NCBI GenBank assembly: GCA_030647655.1
Contig: JAUSJH010000007.1
Location: forward strand, 1 to 45,191
DNA from: a bacterium
GTDB taxonomy: Bacteria > Patescibacteriota > Minisyncoccia > Phycocordibacterales > UBA2100
Direction: 5' to 3'
Length of the DNA: 45,191 nt
Below, piece after piece: positions 24,819 through 32,702 of this stretch (position 1 is the first letter of the stretch; every line of letters starts with the position of its first letter). Both the position numbers and the translations under genes were made by a program. Below the pieces are notes generated by a model. That model saw only the letters and a program-made list of their open reading frames with translations, was not told the DNA's origin and searched no databases.

Positions 24819-24848
24819 TTTCGAGCCTGCTATTTCATAGGGTAGAAT
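24819..24848 (+). promoter_or_regulatory. Promoter of the GH1 gene (leaderless)
   Basis: TTTCGA, 18-base spacer, TAGAAT (24843-24848), eight bases to ATG 24857. Confidence 0.5.
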
Positions 24849-24856
24849 GGTGAGAC

Positions 24857-26077
24857 ATGTCTGAAAAGAAGTTTCCCGAAGGATTTTTGTGGGGCGCGGC
24901 GACCGCGTCGTATCAAGTGGAAGGGGGGATTGAGAATTGTGACTGGGCAAAAGCGGCACGGGAAGGGAAGGTGCCAGCGTGCGGTCGGGCCTGCGATCAT
25001 TACAATCGCTTTGAGGAAGATTTTGATATTGCCAAATCCATAGGGCACAACTGCCATCGAATTTCTATCGAGTGGGCGCGCATTGAGCCGGAGGAGGGGA
25101 AGTTCGACGAGAGGGAGATAGAGCATTATCGACAGGTCATTTCTGCGCTCCGCGCGCGCCACTTGAAGCCCTTTATTACCCTGTGGCACTTTACGCTCCC
25201 ACAATGGTTCGCCGACAAGGGCGGCTTCGAGCATCAGGATGCGCCGCAGACATTCGCGCGGTACTGCAAATATGTTGCGCAAAAATTCGGAAATGATTGC
25301 CGCCATTTCGCCACGATGAATGAGCCCGGCGTGTACGCCTCGAATGGGTGGCGTCGCGGTAGTTGGCCGCCTTTCCAAAGGTGGCCGGGGATGGGACTGT
25401 TAAAAACGGTTCCGGAGCATCGGGATTTCAGGGGGCAAGAGACACGCTGGCGGAATATCTTCCGTTATTTTAGGGTATTGCGACAGCTCGCCCGCGCGCA
25501 CAATGCCGCCTATGACGCAATGAAAACGGCCGCGTTCGGTCTTGAGGTCGGGCTGGTGCATCAGGTCATTCTTTTTCATGCGAACGGAAATCCCCTCAAC
25601 AAGCTTCTGGCCGTGATAATGAATTGGCATTGGACCCACAGTTTCATGCGGCGTGTCTATCGGAAGTGCGATTCTATCGGGGTCAATTACTATCTCCACA
25701 AGAAATTCGGTGATACGCACATGTACGATAAAACCGACATGGGATGGGACGTCTATCCCGAAGGTATTTGCGATGCTTTGCTCATGCTCAAGCGCTACAA
25801 AAGGCCACTTTGGGTGAGCGAGGCCGGTGTCGCCGACGCTGCGGATCGTATCCGTGCCGACTACATCGTGCGGCTCGTACGGTGCATACATGCGGCGATC
25901 GGGAAGGGAGCTGATGTGCGGGGCTATATGTACTGGTCTCTCTTGGATAACTACGAATGGTCTCATGGGTTTTCCAAACGATTCGGGCTTGTCGAGGTGA
26001 ATTACGATACGCTCGAGCGGACTGTGCGACCGAGTGCTTCCGTGTATAAACGCATCGCGGAAGAAAATGCCTGCTAG
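24857..26077 (+). CDS. Beta-glycosidase, glycoside hydrolase family 1
   Basis: 406 residues, shorter than the usual 440-500. N-terminal FPEGFLWGAATASYQVEGG is the GH1 signature. Acid/base Glu156 lies in TMNEP; the nucleophile is probably Glu322 in VSEAGVAD, a variant of the usual TENG. MYWSLLDNYEWSHGFSKRFGL matches the aglycone and sugar-binding end. No signal peptide, so it probably splits beta-linked disaccharides or oligosaccharides in the cytosol. Neighbouring phosphoglucose isomerase and ROK kinase suggest glucose as product. Confidence 0.92.
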   Translation: MSEKKFPEGFLWGAATASYQVEGGIENCDWAKAAREGKVPACGRACDHYNRFEEDFDIAKSIGHNCHRISIEWARIEPEEGKFDEREIEHYRQVISALRARHLKPFITLWHFTLPQWFADKGGFEHQDAPQTFARYCKYVAQKFGNDCRHFATMNEPGVYASNGWRRGSWPPFQRWPGMGLLKTVPEHRDFRGQETRWRNIFRYFRVLRQLARAHNAAYDAMKTAAFGLEVGLVHQVILFHANGNPLNKLLAVIMNWHWTHSFMRRVYRKCDSIGVNYYLHKKFGDTHMYDKTDMGWDVYPEGICDALLMLKRYKRPLWVSEAGVADAADRIRADYIVRLVRCIHAAIGKGADVRGYMYWSLLDNYEWSHGFSKRFGLVEVNYDTLERTVRPSASVYKRIAEENAC

Positions 26078-26080
26078 AAT
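26072..26080 (+). promoter_or_regulatory. Extended -10 promoter of the EamA transporter gene
   Basis: TGC-TAGAAT across the end of the GH1 gene, six bases before ATG 26087, so the transporter may have its own leaderless message. Confidence 0.5.
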
Positions 26081-26086
26081 AGCAAA

Positions 26087-26980
26087 ATGCCAACGTGGAT
26101 CGCGCTTGCGATAGCGGCGCAGCTTTTGGGTGCGGTTGTCGTGTTCGTTGATCGCTATGTTTTGACGCAGAAGAAAGGAATGGGCTTGCCGGTCGTGTAT
26201 GCCTTTTACGTCTCACTGCTCTCCGGCGTTGTTATTGTGCTTCTGCCGTTTGGCTTGGTTTCAGTTCCGAGCCTTTTAATTCTTGAGCTTTCTCTCGTTT
26301 CTGCCGCGTCGTTCATTACGTCACTCCTTCTTTTGTATTCCGCATTGCGCGCAGGTCACGCTTCGGACGTCATGCCCGTCGTCGCGGCTTTTTCAGCGCT
26401 TGCATCATTTACGCTCGCATTCCTCTGGCTCAGCGAACATCTACCTGGGTTCTTTCTTGCGTCGGTCGCACTTTTTATTCTCGGCACATTTTTGATTTCA
26501 CGTTTCCGATTCACAAAGCATCAATTGGTGCTCGTAGTGAGCGCAGGACTCCTTTTCGGTTTTTCGGCATTTCTCATCAAAGTCATGTTTGTACACGCGT
26601 CATTTTGGGATGGTTTCTTTTGGTCGCGTATGGCAAATGTGACCGGCGCATTACTGCTTCTTGTGTGGCCGGGGAATTGGAAAGCGATTATGCACGGCAC
26701 TCGAAGTTCCTCGCACGGTACAAAATGGCTCATCATCGGCAACAAGGCCCTCGCAGGCATTGCCGGTGCAGTGACATTTTTCGCCATTGGTATCGGCTCC
26801 GTGACCGTCGTTAATGCAATGGGGGGCCTGCAGTTCGTGTTTCTTCCCGTGCTTGCATTTCTTTTTGCGCATCAGTTTCCGAATGTCCTTCGAGGCGAGG
26901 TCTTCCACAGCGGCATTTCGCACAAGCTCTTAGGCGTTGTCTGCATCGTCCTCGGGCTCGCTTTTTTGTACGTCGCATGA
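26087..26980 (+). CDS. EamA/DMT-family membrane transporter
   Basis: 297 residues with about ten hydrophobic helices in two halves, the EamA (DMT) pattern (IALAIAAQLLGAVVVFVDRYVL; DVMPVVAAFSALASFTLAFLWLSE; GGLQFVFLPVLAFLFAHQFP). DMT carriers export or import small metabolites or nucleotide sugars. Here it sits between two glycosidases, which hints at a sugar, but no substrate can be read. It overlaps the next gene by ATGA. Confidence 0.8.
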   Translation: MPTWIALAIAAQLLGAVVVFVDRYVLTQKKGMGLPVVYAFYVSLLSGVVIVLLPFGLVSVPSLLILELSLVSAASFITSLLLLYSALRAGHASDVMPVVAAFSALASFTLAFLWLSEHLPGFFLASVALFILGTFLISRFRFTKHQLVLVVSAGLLFGFSAFLIKVMFVHASFWDGFFWSRMANVTGALLLLVWPGNWKAIMHGTRSSSHGTKWLIIGNKALAGIAGAVTFFAIGIGSVTVVNAMGGLQFVFLPVLAFLFAHQFPNVLRGEVFHSGISHKLLGVVCIVLGLAFLYVA

Positions 26981-27969
26981 GAAATCTTCTGAAATGGTGT
27001 CTCATTGGTATTGCAGCTATAGGTATTTTCGTATGGTTGTTCTCAATGCGCGCGCTTCCGGCGCATACCGATTACGGCGTTTCGTTCTCGAAATTACACG
27101 CCGACGAACTGCATCTTGATTGGAAGGCGACCTATCTCGCAATACTGGATGATCTGGGCGTGAAAAAATTACGCCTTTCTGCGCATTGGCCGATGATAGA
27201 ACCGCAAAAGGACACGTTCAATTTTATGGAACTTGATTTTCAGATGCGTGAGGCAGCGGGGCATGGTGCGTCCGTCATTCTCGCGGTCGGAAGGAAGACG
27301 CCGGGCTGGCCAGAGTGTCATACACCAAGATGGGTGGAGGGGTTGAGTACGAGCGACGAGCATGCAGCACGAGTGGCGTATATCACGGCTGTCGTGGAGC
27401 GTTATAGGAATTCTCCCGCGCTCGGTATGTGGCAAGTCGAGAATGAGCCGTTCTTGAATTTCGCGCGATCCATTTGTGGCGAGCCGGATGAAGATTTTTT
27501 TGCGGAAGAGATTGCGCTCGTTAGGTCGCTCGATCCAAAGCACAAAATTCTGGTCACCGACGGGGGCGAGTTTGGCCTCTGGTATAAGGCACGCCGCCAC
27601 GGCGATATCTTCGGTTCGACGATGTATCTCTACGTATGGTCGACGCATATCGGGTACTGGCGCTATCCGATTTCTGCGGGGTTCTTCCGGTTTAAGCAAA
27701 ATCTCCTCGACGCGATAGCGGGCAAAAAACCGTCGATTTCAATTGAAGTCGGACTTGAGCCGTGGCTCGCACATCCGATTGTTGAGGTGTCGCTCGATGA
27801 ACAATTGCAACATATGAGTATGGATCGGTTCGACGAGATACTCTCGTTCGCTTCCAAGACGGGATTTTCCGAAGAATATCTATGGGGTGCCGAATGGTGG
27901 TATTACATGAAAGAAAAGCACGAGCATCCGGAATTCTGGGACGCGGCGAAGAAGTTGTACAAAGAGTAA
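26977..27969 (+). CDS. Membrane-anchored glycoside hydrolase-like TIM barrel (clan GH-A type)
   Basis: 330 residues. N-terminal anchor helix (about 8-24), then a barrel with LGVKKLRLSAHWPMIEP, probable acid/base Glu157 in WQVENEPF and a probable nucleophile in SISIEVGLEPW (Glu257). The arrangement fits GH5-like enzymes, but the exact family is uncertain. It probably acts outside the membrane on glycans that feed the GH1 enzyme. It is coupled by ATGA to the transporter. Confidence 0.72.
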   Translation: MRNLLKWCLIGIAAIGIFVWLFSMRALPAHTDYGVSFSKLHADELHLDWKATYLAILDDLGVKKLRLSAHWPMIEPQKDTFNFMELDFQMREAAGHGASVILAVGRKTPGWPECHTPRWVEGLSTSDEHAARVAYITAVVERYRNSPALGMWQVENEPFLNFARSICGEPDEDFFAEEIALVRSLDPKHKILVTDGGEFGLWYKARRHGDIFGSTMYLYVWSTHIGYWRYPISAGFFRFKQNLLDAIAGKKPSISIEVGLEPWLAHPIVEVSLDEQLQHMSMDRFDEILSFASKTGFSEEYLWGAEWWYYMKEKHEHPEFWDAAKKLYKE

Positions 27970-27972
27970 CAC

Positions 27973-28731
27973 TCACGCACTGCAGGCCACGATAAGCTCG
28001 TCAATAACACGCTCTGTTTCGTCCGGCCCGCCGACGGCGCGTGTCTCTATGCCTGTCGACATGACAACTGCGTCGTTGCCGCCTTCGTAGAGAGCATCAC
28101 CCACGTAGAGCATCTCGTTTGCGGGTATACCGAGATGTGTCGAAAGCCACCGCACCCCGTAGGCCTTGTTCACGTTTTTGCGCGTGATGTCTATCGTCGT
28201 CATGCCCCCCATCAAAATCTCGAATTGGGGGATTTTCTTTTCAAGAATTGCCACCAATCGTTTCCGTTTCGCTTGATCAGGATCCCACGACTGCTTCTCT
28301 TCGAGTGTTGCATCCAATCCGAGTGTGGCGAACGCTATCTGCGCGTCGCGGTCGATTATCATCGGTTCGTGTTTTGGGTGAGCGGGAAACAGCTCCGTAT
28401 CCGCGAGGCTCTCTTGCAGTGCCACGGTGATGGCGTGGCGCTCGTCTTTGGTCAGGCTTTCGCTGTAGGCAGTATGCCATTTTCCACTCTCGCATACATA
28501 GCACTCGGCAGTACTGTTGGGAAAAACATAAAGACGCGATATATACGGCGAGTCCGCAAGTTTGGACAGAAATTGGTCCTCGATGCGTGTAAATCCGGCC
28601 GCGGTCATGATAGCGAGCGGAATACGGTCAAGTAAGAGACCAAGCTTTGTCACCATCTGGTGTTTTGGCGGCTGGAAGCTCTCGGCAAGCGTATCGTCGA
28701 GGTCGAAAATAACGGCGCGTGGACATTGCAT
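27973..28731 (-). CDS. Phosphomannomutase-like HAD-family phosphatase/phosphotransferase
   Basis: 252 residues from ATG 28731, set by a -10 box directly upstream; the track frame continues 130 codons over the divergent gene and is not the real start. HAD motifs are VIFDLDDTLAES (Asp nucleophile and acid), IMTAAGF and YVGDALYEGGNDAVV. The cap region (INRDAQ-like IIDRDAQIAFATLGL, SWDPDQAKR, GGMTTIDIT, NKAYG) matches eukaryotic-type phosphomannomutases. It probably interconverts or dephosphorylates hexose phosphates, in keeping with the divergent phosphoglucose isomerase. Confidence 0.75.
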   Translation of the reverse strand: MQCPRAVIFDLDDTLAESFQPPKHQMVTKLGLLLDRIPLAIMTAAGFTRIEDQFLSKLADSPYISRLYVFPNSTAECYVCESGKWHTAYSESLTKDERHAITVALQESLADTELFPAHPKHEPMIIDRDAQIAFATLGLDATLEEKQSWDPDQAKRKRLVAILEKKIPQFEILMGGMTTIDITRKNVNKAYGVRWLSTHLGIPANEMLYVGDALYEGGNDAVVMSTGIETRAVGGPDETERVIDELIVACSA

Positions 28732-28737
28732 GATTGG

Positions 28738-28746
28738 AGAATAACA
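28738..28746 (-). promoter_or_regulatory. Extended -10 promoter of the phosphomannomutase-like gene
   Basis: Minus strand TGT-TATTCT, six bases before ATG 28731. It is five bases from the opposing -10 of the PGI gene. Confidence 0.55.
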
Positions 28747-28751
28747 TGAGA

Positions 28752-28760
28752 TGCTACAAT
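28752..28760 (+). promoter_or_regulatory. Extended -10 promoter of the PGI-glucokinase operon
   Basis: TGC-TACAAT, seven bases before ATG 28768. The track start ATG 28759 lies inside the hexamer and is therefore rejected. Confidence 0.6.
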
Positions 28761-28767
28761 GTCTGAT

Positions 28768-29355
28768 ATGTCTTTTGAGCCTTTTGCGCCGCGATTGCAC
28801 GAGAAAATGAAGGAGGTGCTCATGAATAAAGATGCATCCGGACCCGCAGTCCATTACTATATGATCCGCGGAGGCTCGGAAAAGCGCAATATTACTGTCT
28901 TGGAGACCGGTACGGTCGGTGGAGAGTACATAAAAACGTATGGCCACTATCACGTCGGCGATCTTGACGAAACCTACTGGTTCATAGAAGGGGAAGGTTT
29001 CGTGCTTCAGCAGAGGCTTGTCGAAGAAGCGGGAGTGCCTCAGCCAGATCGAGTCGAAGAATTCAAGGCAATACGAGTAACAAAAGGTACATCCGTGTAT
29101 ATGCAGTCCGGATACGGCCACTTAATTGTGAATACGGGGAGTGTTTGGCTGGTTACGGTAGATGACTCTCCGGTGCAGGGGTCAAACGATTCGGCTTCAA
29201 TGCCCGGCCACGCCGATTACGAAATGGTCAAGAGTATGCGCGGCTTCGCGTACTACGTCGTTGAAAAAAACGGCACGCCGACCTTGGTGCCCAACAAACT
29301 TTACAAAGAGGTACGAAAAACTGATTTTGGCGGTATCGCGGTTGCCGAAAACTAA
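28768..29355 (+). CDS. Cupin-type (archaeal-like) glucose-6-phosphate isomerase
   Basis: 195 residues from ATG 28768. A single cupin fold with the metal-binding motif TYGHYHVGDLDETYWFIEGEGF (His, His and Glu) and a later GYGHLIVNTG. This matches the PF06560-type metal-dependent PGI known from Euryarchaeota and some bacteria, not the classic bacterial enzyme. It interconverts glucose-6-P and fructose-6-P. It lies 6 bases upstream of a ROK kinase. Confidence 0.85.
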   Translation: MSFEPFAPRLHEKMKEVLMNKDASGPAVHYYMIRGGSEKRNITVLETGTVGGEYIKTYGHYHVGDLDETYWFIEGEGFVLQQRLVEEAGVPQPDRVEEFKAIRVTKGTSVYMQSGYGHLIVNTGSVWLVTVDDSPVQGSNDSASMPGHADYEMVKSMRGFAYYVVEKNGTPTLVPNKLYKEVRKTDFGGIAVAEN

Positions 29356-29361
29356 CTTACC

Positions 29362-30162
29362 ATGCATATCGTCGCTGACATCGGGGGGACCAACATGCGC
29401 ATCGCCGCGGCTTCGACGGACTCGTTGGGGGAGATAAAGAAACTTCCGACGCCGAAAAGTCCGAAAGAAGCGATGGCTGAATTTGTGCGACTTGCGCGGG
29501 AATTGGTAGGGGAACGTCAAATCACGGACGTTGTGTGTGGGATCCGGTGGTTTGTCGTGGATGGCATTTTTCTTTCAGGCGATGGACCGCTCGAAGCATG
29601 GGGGGGACTACATCTTCGTAAAGAACTTTCGCGGGCACTGAATGCTCCCGTCACGATCATACATGACACTGCAGCCGTTGGACTTGGTGAAGTCTATGCG
29701 GGAGCTGGACGTGGGTCAAAAATCTGCGCGTACATCACTGTTTCCACGGGTGTTGGCGGCGACAGAATAGTCGATGGCCACATTGATCGCTCGACCTATC
29801 ATCCCGAAATCGGCCGACAACTCGTGAATGGCGAAAGACTGGAAGATATTGTTTCCGGAAGCGCGGTCCAGAGGAAATTCGGCATTCATCCAAAGGAGCT
29901 GGATTCGCTCGACGAGCGCAACAAACTTGCTGACACCTTGGCGATCGGGCTCTACAACACAGTTATGCATTGGTCGCCGGACACCATTGTTCTCGGGGGC
30001 TCAATGATAGTAGGCGTGAATCCCATTCCGATTCCGCGAATCCAAGAATCGCTCAACAAACTCCTCACCATATATCCGAAGCCGCCGGTTATAAAAATGG
30101 CAGAGCTCGGTGATAATGGCGGGCTTTGGGGCGGTCTTGCGCTTCTCAAACAAGCGGAGTAG
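29362..30162 (+). CDS. ROK-family sugar kinase, probable glucokinase
   Basis: 266 residues. N-terminal phosphate-binding HIVADIGGTNMRIA; catalytic region IIHDTAAVGLGEVYAG; ITVSTGVGGDRIVDG for the hexose loop; C-terminal DTIVLGGSMIVG adenosine motif. The cysteine-rich zinc motif of many ROK repressors is absent. It probably phosphorylates glucose from the upstream glycosidases for the adjoining isomerase. The 3' end overlaps the convergent DedA gene by 17 bases. Confidence 0.86.
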   Translation: MHIVADIGGTNMRIAAASTDSLGEIKKLPTPKSPKEAMAEFVRLARELVGERQITDVVCGIRWFVVDGIFLSGDGPLEAWGGLHLRKELSRALNAPVTIIHDTAAVGLGEVYAGAGRGSKICAYITVSTGVGGDRIVDGHIDRSTYHPEIGRQLVNGERLEDIVSGSAVQRKFGIHPKELDSLDERNKLADTLAIGLYNTVMHWSPDTIVLGGSMIVGVNPIPIPRIQESLNKLLTIYPKPPVIKMAELGDNGGLWGGLALLKQAE

Positions 30163-30757
30163 GAGTTTCTTTTCTTTGTCTGAAATATTCCCGCACGAGC
30201 GGAATACAGGTTACGATTATGATGATGAGAATAATGGGCGTTATGTATGTGTCGATGCCGGGAACTTTTTCTCCAAGATAAAAGCCGAGGAACGTAACGC
30301 CGGAGCCCCAGAGAAGGGCCCCAACTATGTTGTAGGCCACGAACGTCCGGTACCTCATATGCACAATGCCGGCGACGATGGGTGCGAACGTCCGTATTAT
30401 CGGTATAAAACGCGCTAGAACTATCGCAAGGAAGCCGTGCCTATCGTAGAAGTCCTTCGCACGCACGAGATGCTCACGGTGAAAAAAACGTGAGTTGGGC
30501 CGCTCAAAAAGCCGATATCCTACCTTCGCACCGAACCAGTAGCCCGCGTTGTCGCCGAGGATTGCCGCGAGCGTCAGAAGCGGGATAAGTATCCATACAT
30601 TGAATAATCCCTGCGATGCCAGAAGCCCTGCTGTAAAGAGCATTGATGCGCCGGGCAGGAAAAACCCGAAGAAAACGCCGGATTCGAGAAAGACCGCGGT
30701 GAAAAGGCCGGGATAGCCGACAAATTGAATGAGCGCGGGGAGCGAAAGTTCAGGCAT
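30146..30757 (-). CDS. DedA/VTT-family membrane protein
   Basis: 203 residues from ATG 30757, one base after the glyA stop; the longer track start would overlap glyA by 80 bases. It shows the DedA signature: VFLESGVFFGFFLPGASMLFTAGLLAS, GDNAGYWFGAKVGYRLF, HGFLAIVLARFIPIIRTFAPIVAGI and YNIVGALLWGSG. Family members are lipid scramblases or flippases (several recycle undecaprenyl phosphate). It is the last gene of the CYTH-dcd-thyA-tmk-glyA operon. Confidence 0.9.
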   Translation of the reverse strand: MPELSLPALIQFVGYPGLFTAVFLESGVFFGFFLPGASMLFTAGLLASQGLFNVWILIPLLTLAAILGDNAGYWFGAKVGYRLFERPNSRFFHREHLVRAKDFYDRHGFLAIVLARFIPIIRTFAPIVAGIVHMRYRTFVAYNIVGALLWGSGVTFLGFYLGEKVPGIDTYITPIILIIIIVTCIPLVREYFRQRKETPTPLV

Positions 30758-30758
30758 T

Positions 30759-32024
30759 TTAGACGAATGATTCCGGGATAGGGAATCGTTTGCAGAGTGT
30801 ACGGATTTCTTCGCGGATTCCGGCGAGCTTCTTTTCGTCACTCTTATTTTTCATAGCATCCACCATGAGCTCGGCGACCCGCGCCGATTCTTTTTCCATG
30901 AATCCGCGAGTGGTGATGGCGGGAGATCCGAAGCGGATGCCCGAGGGGTCCATCGGTTTTCTAGGATCGTCTGCAATCATGTTCTTGTTGAGAGTCATTC
31001 CAACGCGGTCGAGCAGTGTCTCGGCGTCCTTTCCCGAGATACCGAGAGAGCCGTATACATCAGCGAGAACGAGGTGATTGTCAGTCCCGCCGGTGATAAG
31101 ACGTATATTGTGAGCTTTGAACACCTCTGCCATTGCCTTGGCGTTTTTTATAATTTGCGCGGCATACACTTTGAAATTCGGGTGTTGAGCTTCACCAAAC
31201 GCGACTGCCTTGCCGGCAATATTGTTCATTATCGGTCCACCTTGAAACCCGGGGAACACCATTTTGTCGATCTTTTTTGCAAGTTCTTCGCTTTCTCGGG
31301 TGAGTATCATACCGCCGCGTGGGCCGCGGAGCGTTTTGTGTGTTGTTGTTAACATAATATCGAAACCGAAATCAAATGGATTTTTTGCCGCTTTCCCTGC
31401 GATGAGACCTGCAATGTGTGCGATGTCGGCAATCACGATTGCGCCGACTTCGCGCCCAATCTCGACGAATTTTGCGTAATTTAATTCTCGCGGATATGCC
31501 GAAAAGCCAGCCATAATCACCTTTGGCTTGTTTGCTTTCGCGACCTTCAGCATTTCATCGTAGTCAATCTCGCCCGTCTCTATGTCCTTCATCTTGTAAC
31601 GAATAAAGTTGAAGATCTTCGTTATGTAGGTGACCGGATGTCCATGCGTAAGATGTCCGCCATGCGAAAGATCCATACCCATGAGGGTGTCTCCCGGTTC
31701 CATAAGTGCGAAATATGTTGCTATGTTTGCGGGCGCTCCGGCATGGGGTTGTACGTTGGCATAAGCGCAATTGAAAAGTTTCTTCGCGCGCTCTATGGCC
31801 AATACCTCGACGGCATCAGTAAACTCCTGTCCGCCGTAATAACGTTTTCCGGGGTAACCTTCAGCGTATTTGTTCGTGAGACATGAGCCGTTGGCTTCCC
31901 GGACAGCTCTCGATACATAGTTCTCCGACGGGATAAGTTCCACTCCTTCCGCCTCGCGCTTTTCTTCGCCTTCAAGAGCGGCGAATACTTCGGGATCTTG
32001 TTTTTTCACGGAGTCGTAGTTCAT
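30759..32024 (-). CDS. glyA: Serine hydroxymethyltransferase
   Basis: 421 residues from ATG 32024, which overlaps the tmk stop (ATGA). It shows LIPSENYVSRAVREANGS, NKYAEGYPGKRYYGG, VQPHAGAPANIATYFAL, HLTHGH and the PLP lysine site TTTHKTLRGPRGGMI. It makes glycine and 5,10-methylene-THF from serine, supplying the methyl donor of the neighbouring thymidylate synthase. Length is normal for the family. Confidence 0.96.
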   Translation of the reverse strand: MNYDSVKKQDPEVFAALEGEEKREAEGVELIPSENYVSRAVREANGSCLTNKYAEGYPGKRYYGGQEFTDAVEVLAIERAKKLFNCAYANVQPHAGAPANIATYFALMEPGDTLMGMDLSHGGHLTHGHPVTYITKIFNFIRYKMKDIETGEIDYDEMLKVAKANKPKVIMAGFSAYPRELNYAKFVEIGREVGAIVIADIAHIAGLIAGKAAKNPFDFGFDIMLTTTHKTLRGPRGGMILTRESEELAKKIDKMVFPGFQGGPIMNNIAGKAVAFGEAQHPNFKVYAAQIIKNAKAMAEVFKAHNIRLITGGTDNHLVLADVYGSLGISGKDAETLLDRVGMTLNKNMIADDPRKPMDPSGIRFGSPAITTRGFMEKESARVAELMVDAMKNKSDEKKLAGIREEIRTLCKRFPIPESFV

Positions 32025-32701
32025 AAAATCGATTGTACTGCACGCTCGACATCCTGCCAAACCTCCTCGAGCGAGCGGTCGGCGTTTATGCTGATCGAAC
32101 GACCGTAGTCGTTAATATGCTTGGTGTACCCCTCACGCACACGCTCGTGGAATGCGACCGTCTCCTCGTCAAAGCGGTTCGGCGCCTCAAGGCGCAAATG
32201 TGCGCGCTCAAGCCCGATTTGGGGCGATACATTGAGGAAAATGGTGAAGTCAGGAATACAACCCCGATTCACGATGGCAAAAACGTTCTTGACGAGCGGA
32301 AGATATTCCATTTTTTGTCTCCCATATACTTGATAGGCGATAGTGGAAAGAACAAAACGATCGCAGACGACCATCTTTCCGCTTTCGAGCGCGGGCGCCA
32401 CAAGCTCGGCGATAAGTTGTGTGCGCGCGGCCATGAAGAGGAGAAGTTCGGTCGCGGTATCGATGCCGCGCGTATCTTTTGAAAGGACGAGCCTGCGGAT
32501 ATCCTCGCCGGTCTCCACGCCCCCAGGGTCGCGCGTGAAGACCGTGCCGCGCGGAAGCATTCCCCTCAATCGTTCTACCTGCGCCGATTTGCCCGAGCCT
32601 TCACCTCCTTCAAAAACGATGAATTTCCCGCGGGCCCCGTTAGAGGTGCCGCTTAAGGAGGTTATCTGTTCGTCATAAAGACCTCTAACGGGGCGGGTCA
32701 T
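32021..32701 (-). CDS. tmk: Thymidylate kinase with an unusual N-terminal extension
   Basis: 226 residues from ATG 32701, one base after the thyA stop. The P-loop KFIVFEGGEGSGKSAQVERL begins at residue 26, whereas most Tmk proteins start a few residues before it. FTRDPGG, the DR motif VVCDRFVLSTIAYQ and a lid region with RLEAPNRFD follow. It phosphorylates dTMP to dTDP. The 24-residue extension is encoded by a hairpin element (32634-32694), and no other start codon lies between it and the P-loop. Confidence 0.92.
   Translation of the reverse strand: MTRPVRGLYDEQITSLSGTSNGARGKFIVFEGGEGSGKSAQVERLRGMLPRGTVFTRDPGGVETGEDIRRLVLSKDTRGIDTATELLLFMAARTQLIAELVAPALESGKMVVCDRFVLSTIAYQVYGRQKMEYLPLVKNVFAIVNRGCIPDFTIFLNVSPQIGLERAHLRLEAPNRFDEETVAFHERVREGYTKHINDYGRSISINADRSLEEVWQDVERAVQSIL
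32634..32694 (-). repeat. Long inverted repeat at the start of tmk
   Basis: Perfect 14-bp arms (GCCCCGTTAGAGGT and its complement) around a 33-base loop. The loop reads ACCTCCTT on the transcript strand. The element supplies nearly the whole N-terminal extension of Tmk and looks inserted at the gene start. Confidence 0.7.
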
Positions 32702-32702
32702 A

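Noticed and set aside
28732-29121. N-terminal extension of the minus-strand HAD frame
   Set aside because: It overlaps the PGI gene entirely, carries no motif, and a promoter sits directly before ATG 28731.
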